Positions 25,241 to 33,365 of a stretch of DNA of 40,468 nucleotides are shown in pieces. Made by a program: the position numbers and the translations under genes. The notes beneath the pieces are model-generated. The model ran no database searches, was not told where the DNA came from, and saw only the letters and a program-made list of their open reading frames with translations. How positions within the stretch are numbered: the stretch's first letter is position 1; the number at the start of each line of letters is the position of its first letter. Origin of the DNA: Candidatus Kuenenia stuttgartensis. Lineage in GTDB: Bacteria; Pseudomonadota; Alphaproteobacteria; SMXS01. The stretch is taken from positions 1 to 40,468 of the forward strand of contig CALQFM020000034.1 of the NCBI GenBank assembly GCA_943329845.2, in the 5' to 3' direction.

Positions 25241-26639
25241 ACCACTCGGCCGACGCCCGGGCAGCTTCCGCGACTTTCTCCCGTTCGGTGCGCCGTGCGT
25301 TGCGGCGGCCGATGGCGTCGCGCATGTTGCGGTGGCGCGTCTCGGTGATGGGGTAGCGCCATGCGACCCAGGCGGTCAGGATCATAAAGATCGGCGGTCC
25401 CAGCGCGAACACGCTCTTGACGCCCCACAGGCTGCTCGCGGTGTGCACCGCGCCCGGCGAATCATCGTAACCCAGCAGGACGATGGCGTAGAGCGCCAGC
25501 GCCGGGCCGAACGACATGGCCAGTTTCGACACGGTCGCCCAGATGGCGAAGAACAGCGCGGCCCGGTTCTGGCTGGTCTTCAGGGTGTCCAGGTCGATCA
25601 CGTCGGCCTTCATGGAGTTGGACAGCACGGCCGACGAGCCGCCGCCGAACCCGGTCACCATGGCGATGGGCAGCATCCACCAGAAATCGCCGGGCCCCAG
25701 CAGCAGGTAGAGCCAGCTGAAGCTGGGATAGACCATCAGGCAGGCGATCCACGCCTTGTGCTTGCCGATCTTCTTCGACAGCCAGACCCAGAACGGGATG
25801 CCGGCGAGCCCGGCCAGATAGAAGGTCAGCAGGAACAGGATGGCCCTGTCCTCCGCCCCGATCACGTCGGCGAGGTAGAACACCACCATGGCCGTCGCCA
25901 CCGCCGTGCCCACCGAGTTGAGGAAGAAGGCGAAGATCAGCCGCTTGAACGGGCCGTTGCGCCACATGGCGACGAGGCCGCGCCGGAAGCTGATCGCCGG
26001 CGGCTTGTACTCCGTGTTCTCGGGCACGTTGATGACGGTCAGGCCGACGGTGAGCGGCACCAGCACCAGTGTCATGATGCCGACCATGGTCAGCACCTCG
26101 CGGGTACCGCCATAGCTGAACGCGAACAGCGCGATCACCGGGATGATCTTGCTGGTGACGTTGGCGCCCATGCCCAGCCACACGCGCCAGCCCACCAGCA
26201 CCGATCGTTCGTGGTAGTCGGTGCTCAACTCCGCCGCCCAGGCATAGTAGGGGATCATCAGCATGCTCCAGCCGAACCACAGCACGAGCATCCAGGAGAG
26301 GAAGTACAGCGGCGTCACCGGCGGAGTCGGGAAGAACAGGTGATAGATCGCCGCCATCATCAGCGGGACCGAGGCCACCATCCAGATGCGGCGCCGTCCC
26401 CAGCGGGTGTGCGTGACGTCGCTGAGGTGGCCGATCAGCAGGTCCGACACCGCGTCGAACAGCCGTGCCGCCAGCCAGATGGTGCCGACGACGGCGGCGC
26501 CCAGCGCCAGGTCCTTGGTGTAGTATTTGAGCAGGTAAGCCGTGATCACGACGCTCGCCACCTGCAGCGGCATCTCGGACAGGCCATAGAAGAAAATGGT
26601 CCGCTTCGACAGCGGACGGTGTCCCGTTTCCTCGACCAT
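25182..26639 (-). CDS. MFS transporter, GPH (sugar:cation symporter) type
   Basis: 485-residue transporter with about 12 hydrophobic segments. LFDAVSDLLIGHLSDVTHTRWGRRRIWM is the signature loop of the glycoside-pentoside-hexuronide:cation symporter family. WAAELSTDYHERSVLVGWR and DLDTLKTSQNRAALFFA are also typical. The ATG at 26639 (MVEETGHRPLSKRT) is chosen because it places a short cytoplasmic tail before TM1; an extension to 26729 is unlikely. The last about 20 codons (arginine, alanine and proline rich) overlap the 3' end of the convergent thiolase gene, which is unusual but contains no frameshift. The substrate may be a sugar or another catabolite. Confidence 0.88.
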   Translation of the reverse strand: MVEETGHRPLSKRTIFFYGLSEMPLQVASVVITAYLLKYYTKDLALGAAVVGTIWLAARLFDAVSDLLIGHLSDVTHTRWGRRRIWMVASVPLMMAAIYHLFFPTPPVTPLYFLSWMLVLWFGWSMLMIPYYAWAAELSTDYHERSVLVGWRVWLGMGANVTSKIIPVIALFAFSYGGTREVLTMVGIMTLVLVPLTVGLTVINVPENTEYKPPAISFRRGLVAMWRNGPFKRLIFAFFLNSVGTAVATAMVVFYLADVIGAEDRAILFLLTFYLAGLAGIPFWVWLSKKIGKHKAWIACLMVYPSFSWLYLLLGPGDFWWMLPIAMVTGFGGGSSAVLSNSMKADVIDLDTLKTSQNRAALFFAIWATVSKLAMSFGPALALYAIVLLGYDDSPGAVHTASSLWGVKSVFALGPPIFMILTAWVAWRYPITETRHRNMRDAIGRRNARRTEREKVAEAARASAEWSTPSPARAPRRLDPGPARG

Positions 26640-26700
26640 GATACTCCCCGATATCGGCTGGTCCCGGCTCCGGTTAAGCAAACGTCGGTCTTCCCGTAAT

Positions 26701-26748
26701 GTCCAGTGAAGTTTCCGGCACGGGCGCATAAAAACCGCCGCACTGGAC
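26701..26748. promoter_or_regulatory. Spaced inverted repeat in a divergent promoter region
   Basis: GTCCAGTG (26701-26708) and CACTGGAC (26741-26748) are exact inverted copies 32 bases apart, between the divergent MFS gene and the first small lipoprotein gene. They could be paired operator half-sites or a long-loop hairpin. Confidence 0.3.
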
Positions 26749-26766
26749 GGACCGCGTCGAAGTGCT

Positions 26767-27120
26767 ATGAATCAGACGATGCGGATACGAACTCTCCTCA
26801 TGACCCTCGGTCTGGTGGCGTTGGCGGCGTGCGGCGAACCGCTGGGCAAGAAGCCCATGGTGGCCGGCTGCGAGGCCTCGGCCGCCGCCGTGAACCCGGA
26901 GCTGGACAGCGCTGCACTGGATTATCGCGCGGTGGTCGGCCGCGAGGCGATCCTGCGGTTCCACGTGTCGCGCGCGGGCGGCGAGCGCAGTGCGGTCAAC
27001 GTCAAGTGCAAGGTCAACATGCGCGGCGTTCTCAAGCGCATCACGATCGACGGCGCGCGCGCGCAGGGCGAGAAGTTGGCCGACGGCCAGGCGGCGTTCA
27101 GCGCCGCGGCCCGCCCGTGA
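26767..27120 (+). CDS. Small predicted lipoprotein, paralogue 1
   Basis: 117 residues starting MNQTMRIRTLLMTLGLVALA with lipobox LAAC, so the mature protein should be lipid-anchored from Cys 20-22 onward. The C-terminal half (VKCKVNMRGVLKRITIDGAR, GEKLADGQAAFSAAAR) aligns with the next gene: V-x-C-x-V-x3-G-x-L, a G-x-K/R-x2-G-E-K/R-L step and an A-F-x-A-x-A-R end. The family is unknown to me. An internal ATG at codon 5 (MRIRTLLM) is also a possible start. It is divergent from the GPH-type transporter and 112 bases before its paralogue. Confidence 0.65.
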   Translation: MNQTMRIRTLLMTLGLVALAACGEPLGKKPMVAGCEASAAAVNPELDSAALDYRAVVGREAILRFHVSRAGGERSAVNVKCKVNMRGVLKRITIDGARAQGEKLADGQAAFSAAARP

Positions 27121-27232
27121 CCGACCGCTCCGAGCGGCCTCAATCCACGTTCTGACAGCGCGATGCCACCTTCTCCGTCGGGGGGCGTTGACCTATAACC
27201 GGGTTGCGGAACAGCCGTCTTGAGGAGGTGTC

Positions 27233-27607
27233 GTGGTAAGGATCGTCAAAGGCGTGGCCTTCTTGGGGCTTGTATCCGCAGTGGCGGGCTGCGGCGTCGT
27301 GTACAAGAAGGAAGTGATCGTCAGCGCCTGCGTTTCGTCGGGGCGCACCTATGATGACGCGCTTCGTGTTGCCAAGGTGGACGGCCTGGTATCGGGGCCT
27401 GGAACCGCCGAAATCCGCTTCATTCCGCCCGAGGACGAGCCGGGCAAGAGCGAACGCGGCACGATCGTCGAATGCGCCGTCGACCTCGAAGGGGAACTGG
27501 GCAAGATGAAGGTCGGCGGCGAGAAGGTCGAAGGCGAGAGGCTGGAGGCCGCCAGGGAAGCGTTCCGCGCCATCGCCCGGTCCTCGGCCTGGCAACTCGA
27601 ACGATGA
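27233..27607 (+). CDS. Small predicted lipoprotein, paralogue 2
   Basis: 124 residues from a GTG start (MVRIVKGVAFLGLVSAVAGC) preceded by GAGGAGG. The lipobox is AVAGC. The C-terminal half (VECAVDLEGELGKMKVGGEK, GERLEAAREAFRAIARSS) shows the same spacing of Cys, Gly, Gly-Glu and Ala-Phe-x-Ala positions as the gene just upstream, so the two are likely an old tandem duplication. Both keep one cysteine in the middle of the mature domain. Function unknown; probably an outer-membrane or periplasmic lipoprotein. Confidence 0.7.
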   Translation: MVRIVKGVAFLGLVSAVAGCGVVYKKEVIVSACVSSGRTYDDALRVAKVDGLVSGPGTAEIRFIPPEDEPGKSERGTIVECAVDLEGELGKMKVGGEKVEGERLEAAREAFRAIARSSAWQLER

Positions 27608-27704
27608 CGGGCCGGCGCGTCCCACGGGCGTGACCGGCCGGTAGCCGCCCGGAGGGCAACCACCTCCCGCTTCAAGCTGCATTGACCAATCGAGGCGCGC
27701 CGCC

Positions 27705-28667
27705 ATGCTGAACGCCTATGCCCGCCCCAGCGGGGCTATCGAACTCATTCCGATCGACGCCGCCACGGTCCCGGACACGGTGCTGTGGATCGACATGCTC
27801 GAGCCTTCGCCGGAAGAGGAGGATCTGGTCGAGCGCCTGCTTGGCATCGACGTGCCGACGCGCGAGGAAATGGGCGAGATCGAGCTGTCCAGCCGGCTGT
27901 ACCACGAGGGGGCGGCCGCGTTCATGACGGCCATGATCCTGTCCAGGGTGGATTCGGACGCGCCGCTGCTGCTGCCGGTCACCTTCATCCTGGCCGGGAA
28001 CTGCCTGGTCACCGTGCGATATTCCGATCCGCTGCCGTTCCGGATGTTCTCCGCCCAGGCGCAGCGGCCCGGAACCACCTATCTGACGCGCGAGGACGTG
28101 CTGGCGGGACTGCTCGACTCGATCGTCGACCGCATCGCCGACATCCTCGAGACCGTGCAGCACGAGATGGACACGCTGTCGTCGCGCATCTTCGCCAAGG
28201 GGCGCGCCCGTGGCGATCTCAACTTCGAGGAGGTGCTGCGCGACATCGGCAAGGCGCAGGGGCGGACGTCGCACGTGCGCGAAAGCCTCGTCAGCATCGG
28301 CCGGTTGCTGTCCTTCGTCACGAGGCCCGGCGAGAAGGCGGAGAAGGCCGCGACGCGGACGCTGAAGATGCTGTCCCGTGACGTGCTGTCGCTGGGCGAT
28401 CACGCCAGCTATCTCACCAACAACATCAATTTCATGCTCGATGCGTCGCTGGGCATGATCAACATCGAGCAGACTAGTATCATCAAGATCTTCTCGGTGG
28501 CCGCCGTGGTTTTCCTGCCGCCCACGCTGATCGCCAGCATCTACGGCATGAACTTCGAGCACATGCCGGAACTGGCGTGGCTCGCGGGCTATCCGTGGTC
28601 GCTCGGCCTGATGGTCCTCTCGGCGATCCTGCCCTATGTCTATTTCAAGCGGCGCGGCTGGCTGTAG
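27705..28667 (+). CDS. CorA-family divalent cation channel
   Basis: 320 residues. A long N-terminal cytoplasmic domain ends in two C-terminal membrane segments (FSVAAVVFLPPTLIASIYGMNF and SLGLMVLSAILPYVYF). The Gly-Met-Asn selectivity motif at the first segment end (YGMNFEHMPELAW) identifies the CorA channel for Mg2+, Co2+ or Ni2+. The basic C-terminus KRRGWL is typical. The start ATG at 27705 gives MLNAYARPSGAIELIP. It stands alone on the plus strand and ends 3 bases before the stop of the convergent DHA2 exporter. Confidence 0.93.
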   Translation: MLNAYARPSGAIELIPIDAATVPDTVLWIDMLEPSPEEEDLVERLLGIDVPTREEMGEIELSSRLYHEGAAAFMTAMILSRVDSDAPLLLPVTFILAGNCLVTVRYSDPLPFRMFSAQAQRPGTTYLTREDVLAGLLDSIVDRIADILETVQHEMDTLSSRIFAKGRARGDLNFEEVLRDIGKAQGRTSHVRESLVSIGRLLSFVTRPGEKAEKAATRTLKMLSRDVLSLGDHASYLTNNINFMLDASLGMINIEQTSIIKIFSVAAVVFLPPTLIASIYGMNFEHMPELAWLAGYPWSLGLMVLSAILPYVYFKRRGWL

Positions 28668-28670
28668 CGG

Positions 28671-30185
28671 TCACTCGGCGGGCTGGTCGACAGGCGGCAG
28701 TTGCCTGCGGTAGCCGCTCATCACTTCGCCCGCGTCCGGCGCCAGCCTGCGGAACCACATCCAGGAGGCGGCGCACATCAAGCCGGCGGCCCCGAAGATC
28801 GGCAGGAAGTCGCCAGGGTCGATATGCCGGACGTGACCGCCGGCAACCCCCGGCATCAGGCTCAGCAGCAGTGCCGCGAATGCCACGCCCATCCCCAGGC
28901 TGAGCTGCTGGGCGACGCTGGAGAAACTCGTGGCGTTGCTCATGCGCGCGTCGTCCACGTCGGCGAAGCTCAGCGCGTTGAGGCAGGTGAACTCCAGCGA
29001 GCGGAAGAAGCCCGAGACCATCAGCAGCGCCACCACCACCAGATAGGGCGTGTCGGGCTGGATCAGGCCGGTGACGGCGAGCAGCGCGCCGCTGAACAGC
29101 GCGTTCCAGGTCAGCAGCGTCCTGAAGCCGAACCGGCGCAGTACCCTGGTCGCCACGGTCTTCATGGTCATGGCGCCGATGGCGGTGGCGAAGGTGAGCG
29201 CGCCGGATTCGAGCGGCGACAGGCCGAAGCCGAGCTGGAACATCAGCGGCAGCAGGAACGGAATGGTGCCGATGCCGATGCGGAACACCGATCCGCCGAC
29301 CGTGGCGATGCGAAAGGTCGGGATGCGCAGCAGCCGCAGGTCGAGCGCCGGATGTCGGCTCAGCAGCGCGTGGCGCACATAGAGCCCGAGCACGAGCGCG
29401 GCGACCGCGAAGCCGGCCGCTACCGCCCAGCCCGGCAGCAGGCCCCGGCCCAGATTGTCGATGGCGAAGGCGAAGGTGCCGAGCCCCACGCCCAGCAGCA
29501 TGAAGCCGGCGATGTCGGGCTTGCGCGGGTTGGGACCGGTGACGGGCCCGATGTAGCGCAGCGCCAGGAACAGGCCCAGCGCGCCGATCGGCAGGTTGAT
29601 CAGGAAAATCCAGCGCCATGACCAGTAGGTGGCGATGAAGCCGCCCACCAGCGGCCCCACCGCCGGGCCGATCAGCGCCGGGATCACCACCCAGCTCATG
29701 GCCTGGACGAACCGGCTCTTGGGAATGGTGCGCAGCAGGATCAGCCGTCCGACCGGCATCATCATGGCGCCGCCCATGCCCTGGCAGATGCGGGCCAGGA
29801 TCAGCATGTTGAGGTCGACCGCGAGTGCGCAGCCCAGCGAGCTCAGGGTGAAGATCACGATGGCGGTACAGAAGATGCGTCGCGCGCCGAAGCGGTCGGC
29901 CAGCCAGCCGCTCAACGGGATGAACACGGCAAGGCTGAGCATGTAGGCGGTCATCGCCAGGTTCAGCGCCAGCGGGCTTTCGTCGAGGCTGCGCGCGATG
30001 GCGGGAATGGCGGTGGCGATCACCGTGCTGTCCAGTGTCTCCATGAACAGGGCGCAGGCAATGACCAGCGGCACAAGCATGGTCGGACGATCTGCGGCGG
30101 ACGGCGATATGGGCAATGGAACATCCGGCTCGGGGTCGGCACACCTTAGGACGAAGGTAGGCCTGGGCCAAGGGTTTGCCAGCAC
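28671..30185 (-). CDS. DHA2 (EmrB/QacA) family MFS drug exporter
   Basis: Up to 504 residues with 14 expected membrane segments. TM1 ALFMETLDSTVIATAIPAIA is the D1 signature of the drug:H+ antiporter-2 family, and the WLADRFGARRIFCTA loop and GPAVGPLVGGFIATYWSWRWIFLINLPIG (motif C and the following loop) fit. The first start, GTG at 30185, lies 12 bases after the phosphodiesterase stop. The ATG at 30080 (MLVPLVIACALFM) is directly before TM1 and is a credible alternative; neither has a clear ribosome-binding site. It probably exports a hydrophobic compound. It may be co-transcribed with the phosphodiesterase-like gene upstream. Confidence 0.88.
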   Translation of the reverse strand: MLANPWPRPTFVLRCADPEPDVPLPISPSAADRPTMLVPLVIACALFMETLDSTVIATAIPAIARSLDESPLALNLAMTAYMLSLAVFIPLSGWLADRFGARRIFCTAIVIFTLSSLGCALAVDLNMLILARICQGMGGAMMMPVGRLILLRTIPKSRFVQAMSWVVIPALIGPAVGPLVGGFIATYWSWRWIFLINLPIGALGLFLALRYIGPVTGPNPRKPDIAGFMLLGVGLGTFAFAIDNLGRGLLPGWAVAAGFAVAALVLGLYVRHALLSRHPALDLRLLRIPTFRIATVGGSVFRIGIGTIPFLLPLMFQLGFGLSPLESGALTFATAIGAMTMKTVATRVLRRFGFRTLLTWNALFSGALLAVTGLIQPDTPYLVVVALLMVSGFFRSLEFTCLNALSFADVDDARMSNATSFSSVAQQLSLGMGVAFAALLLSLMPGVAGGHVRHIDPGDFLPIFGAAGLMCAASWMWFRRLAPDAGEVMSGYRRQLPPVDQPAE

Positions 30186-30197
30186 GCGTGAAGAAAT

Positions 30198-31796
30198 TCA
30201 GGCGGCGTCGGGCGGCCGGCTGCCTTGCAGCGGCAACGGCCTGCCGTCGACATCGCCGCCGGGCACACCCAGCAGATCGAGGATCGTCGGCGCGATGTCC
30301 GTCACGTTGCCGTCCGGCAGCCGGCATCCAGCCTCGATCCCGGGACCAGCAGCCCATAGGCGCGTGTTCGGCACGTGGTCCCCGGTGCGCGGATAGCCTG
30401 GGGAGTTGATCGGCACCGCAACCAGGCCGACCCGCGGCGACTGGCAGGCCTCGATGCGGCCGATGTCCGAGCGGAAGCGGATCATCAGGTCGGGAACGTC
30501 CGGATGGTGGTCCGGGCCGAACACGTCGTCTGCCCCGACGATACTGTCGATGATCGTCGTGTTCGTCCCCGGAAGCGTCAGCGCCATCAGTTCGGCGCAC
30601 AGCTCGGCCAGCAGCGCGTTCGCCTCGGCGCCGGGCGCCACGGAACCGAACGGCTCGCGTCCCTTCAGGTTCAGCCTGATGGCGCCGCAACGGTTGTTCT
30701 TCAGCGCGCCGGCGCGCGTTCCCGGCGACTGGAACGGGTCGAGCAGCGCGCCGATCCCCGCCTGGGCGCGGCGCAGCGCGCCGATCCCCGTCGCCTTGCG
30801 CAGCAGACGCTTGACGCCGTAGGGCAGATAGCGGGCCTTGTCGTGCAGCGTGCGCAGCCGCCGGCGCGCCGGCGTGTCTCTCACCGAGGCCATGCCCAGG
30901 CGCGACAGCACCTCGGGCAGCAACTGCGGCCCGCCCACATAGGGGCCCATGCCGTGGCTCGACAGCACGACGACCGTGGCGCCGGGTCCGGCCTTGCCGA
31001 TCAGCCGCCCCATGCCCTCGTCGATGGCCGAATACAGCCGCTTCAAGGCGTCGCGCAACTCTTGCGGCGCGTCCGCCGGATGGTCCGGATGGGACTTGTC
31101 GAGCAGGTGCCACAGCTGGTGGCCGCCGCAATGGGTTTCGCCGAAGACGCAGGCGAACAGGTCCCACTGCTCCCTGTCGATCAGGTCGACCAGCATGTCG
31201 GACTTGGCCCTGCAGCCCCAAAGCAATCCGTCGAGCAGCGCTTGGCGACCGTCCTGGCTTGCCCGCGTGTCGCAGGCCCGGCCCTGGATCGGATGGTCGC
31301 CATACAGCGCCCGGATCTCCTCGAGCAGCGACGGCGGATGGGAGGCAGCCCTGAAATTCCGGTCGTGCAGGCCCCACTCGCACAGCTGGATGCCGTTCAG
31401 ACCGGGCGCGAGCGCGGTCTGCGGGAGGTCGATGGCAGCGACCCTGCGTCCGGCCCGGCTTGCCTTCACCCAGAAATAACGCTCCGGGTCGGCGTCGCCC
31501 TCCGTGAGCGGCCGGATGCGCGACTCGCCGGTGCGGATTTGGCCCGGATGATAGAATTCGCCCGTCCTGCCGCTTGAGATGCCGGTGTTGATTTCGGGCC
31601 ATATGGCGCCCGGCAGGGTGCGCAGCGGGCTATCGAGCCGGCACAGCACGCCCTCGCGCTCCAGCTTCGAGAACGTCGGCATGGCGCCCTCGGCGGCGAA
31701 GCGGTGGATCAGCGCTGCGCTGCCCGCGTCCAGCCCGATGAACAGCACGTTTGCCGGCACGTTCCCCCCTACGGCGCAGCCCGCTCCTCGGGTCAT
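30198..31796 (-). CDS. Alkaline-phosphatase-superfamily protein (type I phosphodiesterase-like)
   Basis: 532 residues. NVLFIGLDAGSAALIHRFA has the first metal-binding aspartate. GAIWPEINTG should carry the nucleophile region. HCGGHQLWHLLDKSHP and VVVLSSHGMGPYVGG supply metal-binding histidines. In classical nucleotide pyrophosphatases the latter reads SDHGM; here the aspartate position is serine, a variant I recall from a bacterial subgroup, so the chemistry is not certain. Start ATG at 31796 is listed. GTG at 31760 has an AGGGGG sequence close before it and gives VPANVLFIGLDAG, so it is equally likely. No signal peptide is seen. The gene is upstream of the DHA2 exporter. Confidence 0.8.
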   Translation of the reverse strand: MTRGAGCAVGGNVPANVLFIGLDAGSAALIHRFAAEGAMPTFSKLEREGVLCRLDSPLRTLPGAIWPEINTGISSGRTGEFYHPGQIRTGESRIRPLTEGDADPERYFWVKASRAGRRVAAIDLPQTALAPGLNGIQLCEWGLHDRNFRAASHPPSLLEEIRALYGDHPIQGRACDTRASQDGRQALLDGLLWGCRAKSDMLVDLIDREQWDLFACVFGETHCGGHQLWHLLDKSHPDHPADAPQELRDALKRLYSAIDEGMGRLIGKAGPGATVVVLSSHGMGPYVGGPQLLPEVLSRLGMASVRDTPARRRLRTLHDKARYLPYGVKRLLRKATGIGALRRAQAGIGALLDPFQSPGTRAGALKNNRCGAIRLNLKGREPFGSVAPGAEANALLAELCAELMALTLPGTNTTIIDSIVGADDVFGPDHHPDVPDLMIRFRSDIGRIEACQSPRVGLVAVPINSPGYPRTGDHVPNTRLWAAGPGIEAGCRLPDGNVTDIAPTILDLLGVPGGDVDGRPLPLQGSRPPDAA

Positions 31797-31909
31797 AGTA
31801 GGAGCTCGTGCGGATGGCGGCAACGGGCTGTGCCGCATATCGGGCTTTCGCTGGCGTGACGCGACGGTCTACTCTCCTCCGCGAAACGGGGAAATCAGCT
31901 GGTGACATC

Positions 31910-32539
31910 ATGACCATTCGCCTTGAGGGACTGACACTGTTCGACAACAAGGCCGGCTCGAACACCAAGCGGGTCCGCATGTACCTGGCGGAGAAGGGGC
32001 TCGAGATACCGAGGGAGAACGTCGAATTCTCCAAGCTGGAGCACCGCACGCCCGAGTTCCGCAAGATCAACCCCATGGCGGCGCTGCCGGTGCTCAGGCT
32101 CGAGGACGGCAGCTACCTCGCCGAATCCTGCGCCATCTGCCGCTACCTGGAGGAGTTCCACCCCAACCCGCCGCTGTTCGGCACCACGCCGAAGGAGCGC
32201 GCCGTCATCGAAATGTGGAACCGCCGCATCGAGCTCGACGTGGCCAGCTACGTCACCAGCTTCGTCAAGCATCAGCAGCCGTTCTTCGCCGAGGTGCTGA
32301 CCCAGGTCCCCGACTATGTCGAGGCCTGCCGCCACGACGCGCTGAAGAAGTTCGACTGGCTCAATGCGGACATGGAAGGCCGCGACTACATCGCCGGCGA
32401 CGACTTCACCGTGGTCGACATCACCACCTATGCCCGGCTTTCCACCGGCAAGCACCTCGGCCTGTTCTTCACCGACAGGCATCCCAATCTGCTGCGGTGG
32501 TGGGAGCGGATCGAAAGGCGCCCGAGCGCGCTGGCCTAG
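31910..32539 (+). CDS. Glutathione S-transferase family protein
   Basis: 209 residues with an N-terminal thioredoxin-like domain (LTLFDNKAGSNTKRVRMYLA, NPMAALPVLRLEDGSYLAES). LPVL carries the cis-proline and AESCAIC matches the glutathione-binding ES-x-A-I motif. The C-terminal helical domain follows (GDDFTVVDITTYARL, with the N-capping box region). Such enzymes conjugate or reduce compounds with glutathione. The ATG at 31910 is chosen because GGTGA precedes it and it gives the family N-terminus. It is divergent from the phosphodiesterase-like gene. Together with the DsbA-like isomerase it points to glutathione-dependent catabolism. Confidence 0.9.
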   Translation: MTIRLEGLTLFDNKAGSNTKRVRMYLAEKGLEIPRENVEFSKLEHRTPEFRKINPMAALPVLRLEDGSYLAESCAICRYLEEFHPNPPLFGTTPKERAVIEMWNRRIELDVASYVTSFVKHQQPFFAEVLTQVPDYVEACRHDALKKFDWLNADMEGRDYIAGDDFTVVDITTYARLSTGKHLGLFFTDRHPNLLRWWERIERRPSALA

Positions 32540-32554
32540 AAGGGGCGGTCCAGC

Positions 32555-33118
32555 CTAATGCGGCAGCGGCGCGCCGGGCACGTCGCCGGGGCGGATTGCG
32601 GGTTCGTCGGGTGGCGGCAGCGGTTCGGGGTGGGGCGTCTCGCGCGGCACCGGCCGCGGCGCACCCTGCGGCGGATCCATGCTGTAGTTGCGCGCGAACG
32701 GCTCGGCGAAGTTGCGGCAATATTTGAAGTCCTGCGCCAGCAGCGAGGTCTTGCTGGACGCGGCGCTCTCGCCGGCATAGGCGGCGACCATGCGCTCGAC
32801 CTCGTCCATGACGCCGTTCGCCGTGGCCGTCGCGTCGTCGCCCTGCTTCATGCGGAACGACGTGGCGATGGCGACCATTTTCATCGCCGTCTGCAGGATG
32901 TGCTCGGCCTTTTCGGGCGGCAGGTCGGCATCCGACGCCTTCAGCGACGACAGGTAGAGCGCGCCGCAGCGCATCAGCGGGTAGGCATGGTCACGCTCGC
33001 CCGCGCGGCCGGTGTTCAAATGGTCCCGGATCGGCGACATGGCCTGCGCGTGTACCGGGGCGAGCATCAGCATGCCCAGGATGAGCGTCAGCGCACGATG
33101 TGGCTTGGCAGGCTTCAT
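32555..33118 (-). CDS. Secreted hypothetical protein with proline-rich tail
   Basis: 187 residues from the ATG at 33118 (MKPAKPHRALTLILGMLMLA, then PVHAQA), a typical signal peptide. An upstream start to 33229 would bury it. The mature protein is helical in its middle, with cysteines in LMRCGALYLSS and FKYCRNFAEPFARNY. It ends in a proline-rich, probably disordered tail (RPVPRETPHPEPLPPPDEPA). I do not recognise the family. It is probably periplasmic. It is divergent from the GPP34-MFS gene and convergent with the GST gene. Confidence 0.7.
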   Translation of the reverse strand: MKPAKPHRALTLILGMLMLAPVHAQAMSPIRDHLNTGRAGERDHAYPLMRCGALYLSSLKASDADLPPEKAEHILQTAMKMVAIATSFRMKQGDDATATANGVMDEVERMVAAYAGESAASSKTSLLAQDFKYCRNFAEPFARNYSMDPPQGAPRPVPRETPHPEPLPPPDEPAIRPGDVPGAPLPH

Positions 33119-33365
33119 CTGTTCCGGATGATGGTTGGTCCCGGCAGGAAGGTAGGGGCGCGCGAAACCGTCGGCAAGCGTCCAGGGGCTTTCGGTTCGC
33201 GCCGCCTCGAATTGGGTCACCAGCGTCATCCGTCAGGCTCGTTCAATCCGATGCGTGCGCCCCCGATAGCGCGCTGTTTTCGTGTAATCTAAAGTCGCTT
33301 TCCGGCGCGACGATCGCAAGCCACCGATCAGCATGGGCCGGCGCGCGGGCCACTTTGGAGGCGGT

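Noticed and set aside
25332-26699. A 455-codon plus-strand frame opposite the GPH-type transporter
   Set aside because: It is His, Arg and Gln rich, without domains, and antisense to a 12-segment transporter.
28645-31602. A 985-codon minus-strand frame
   Set aside because: It runs through the DHA2 exporter and phosphodiesterase genes in another frame and has no family motifs.
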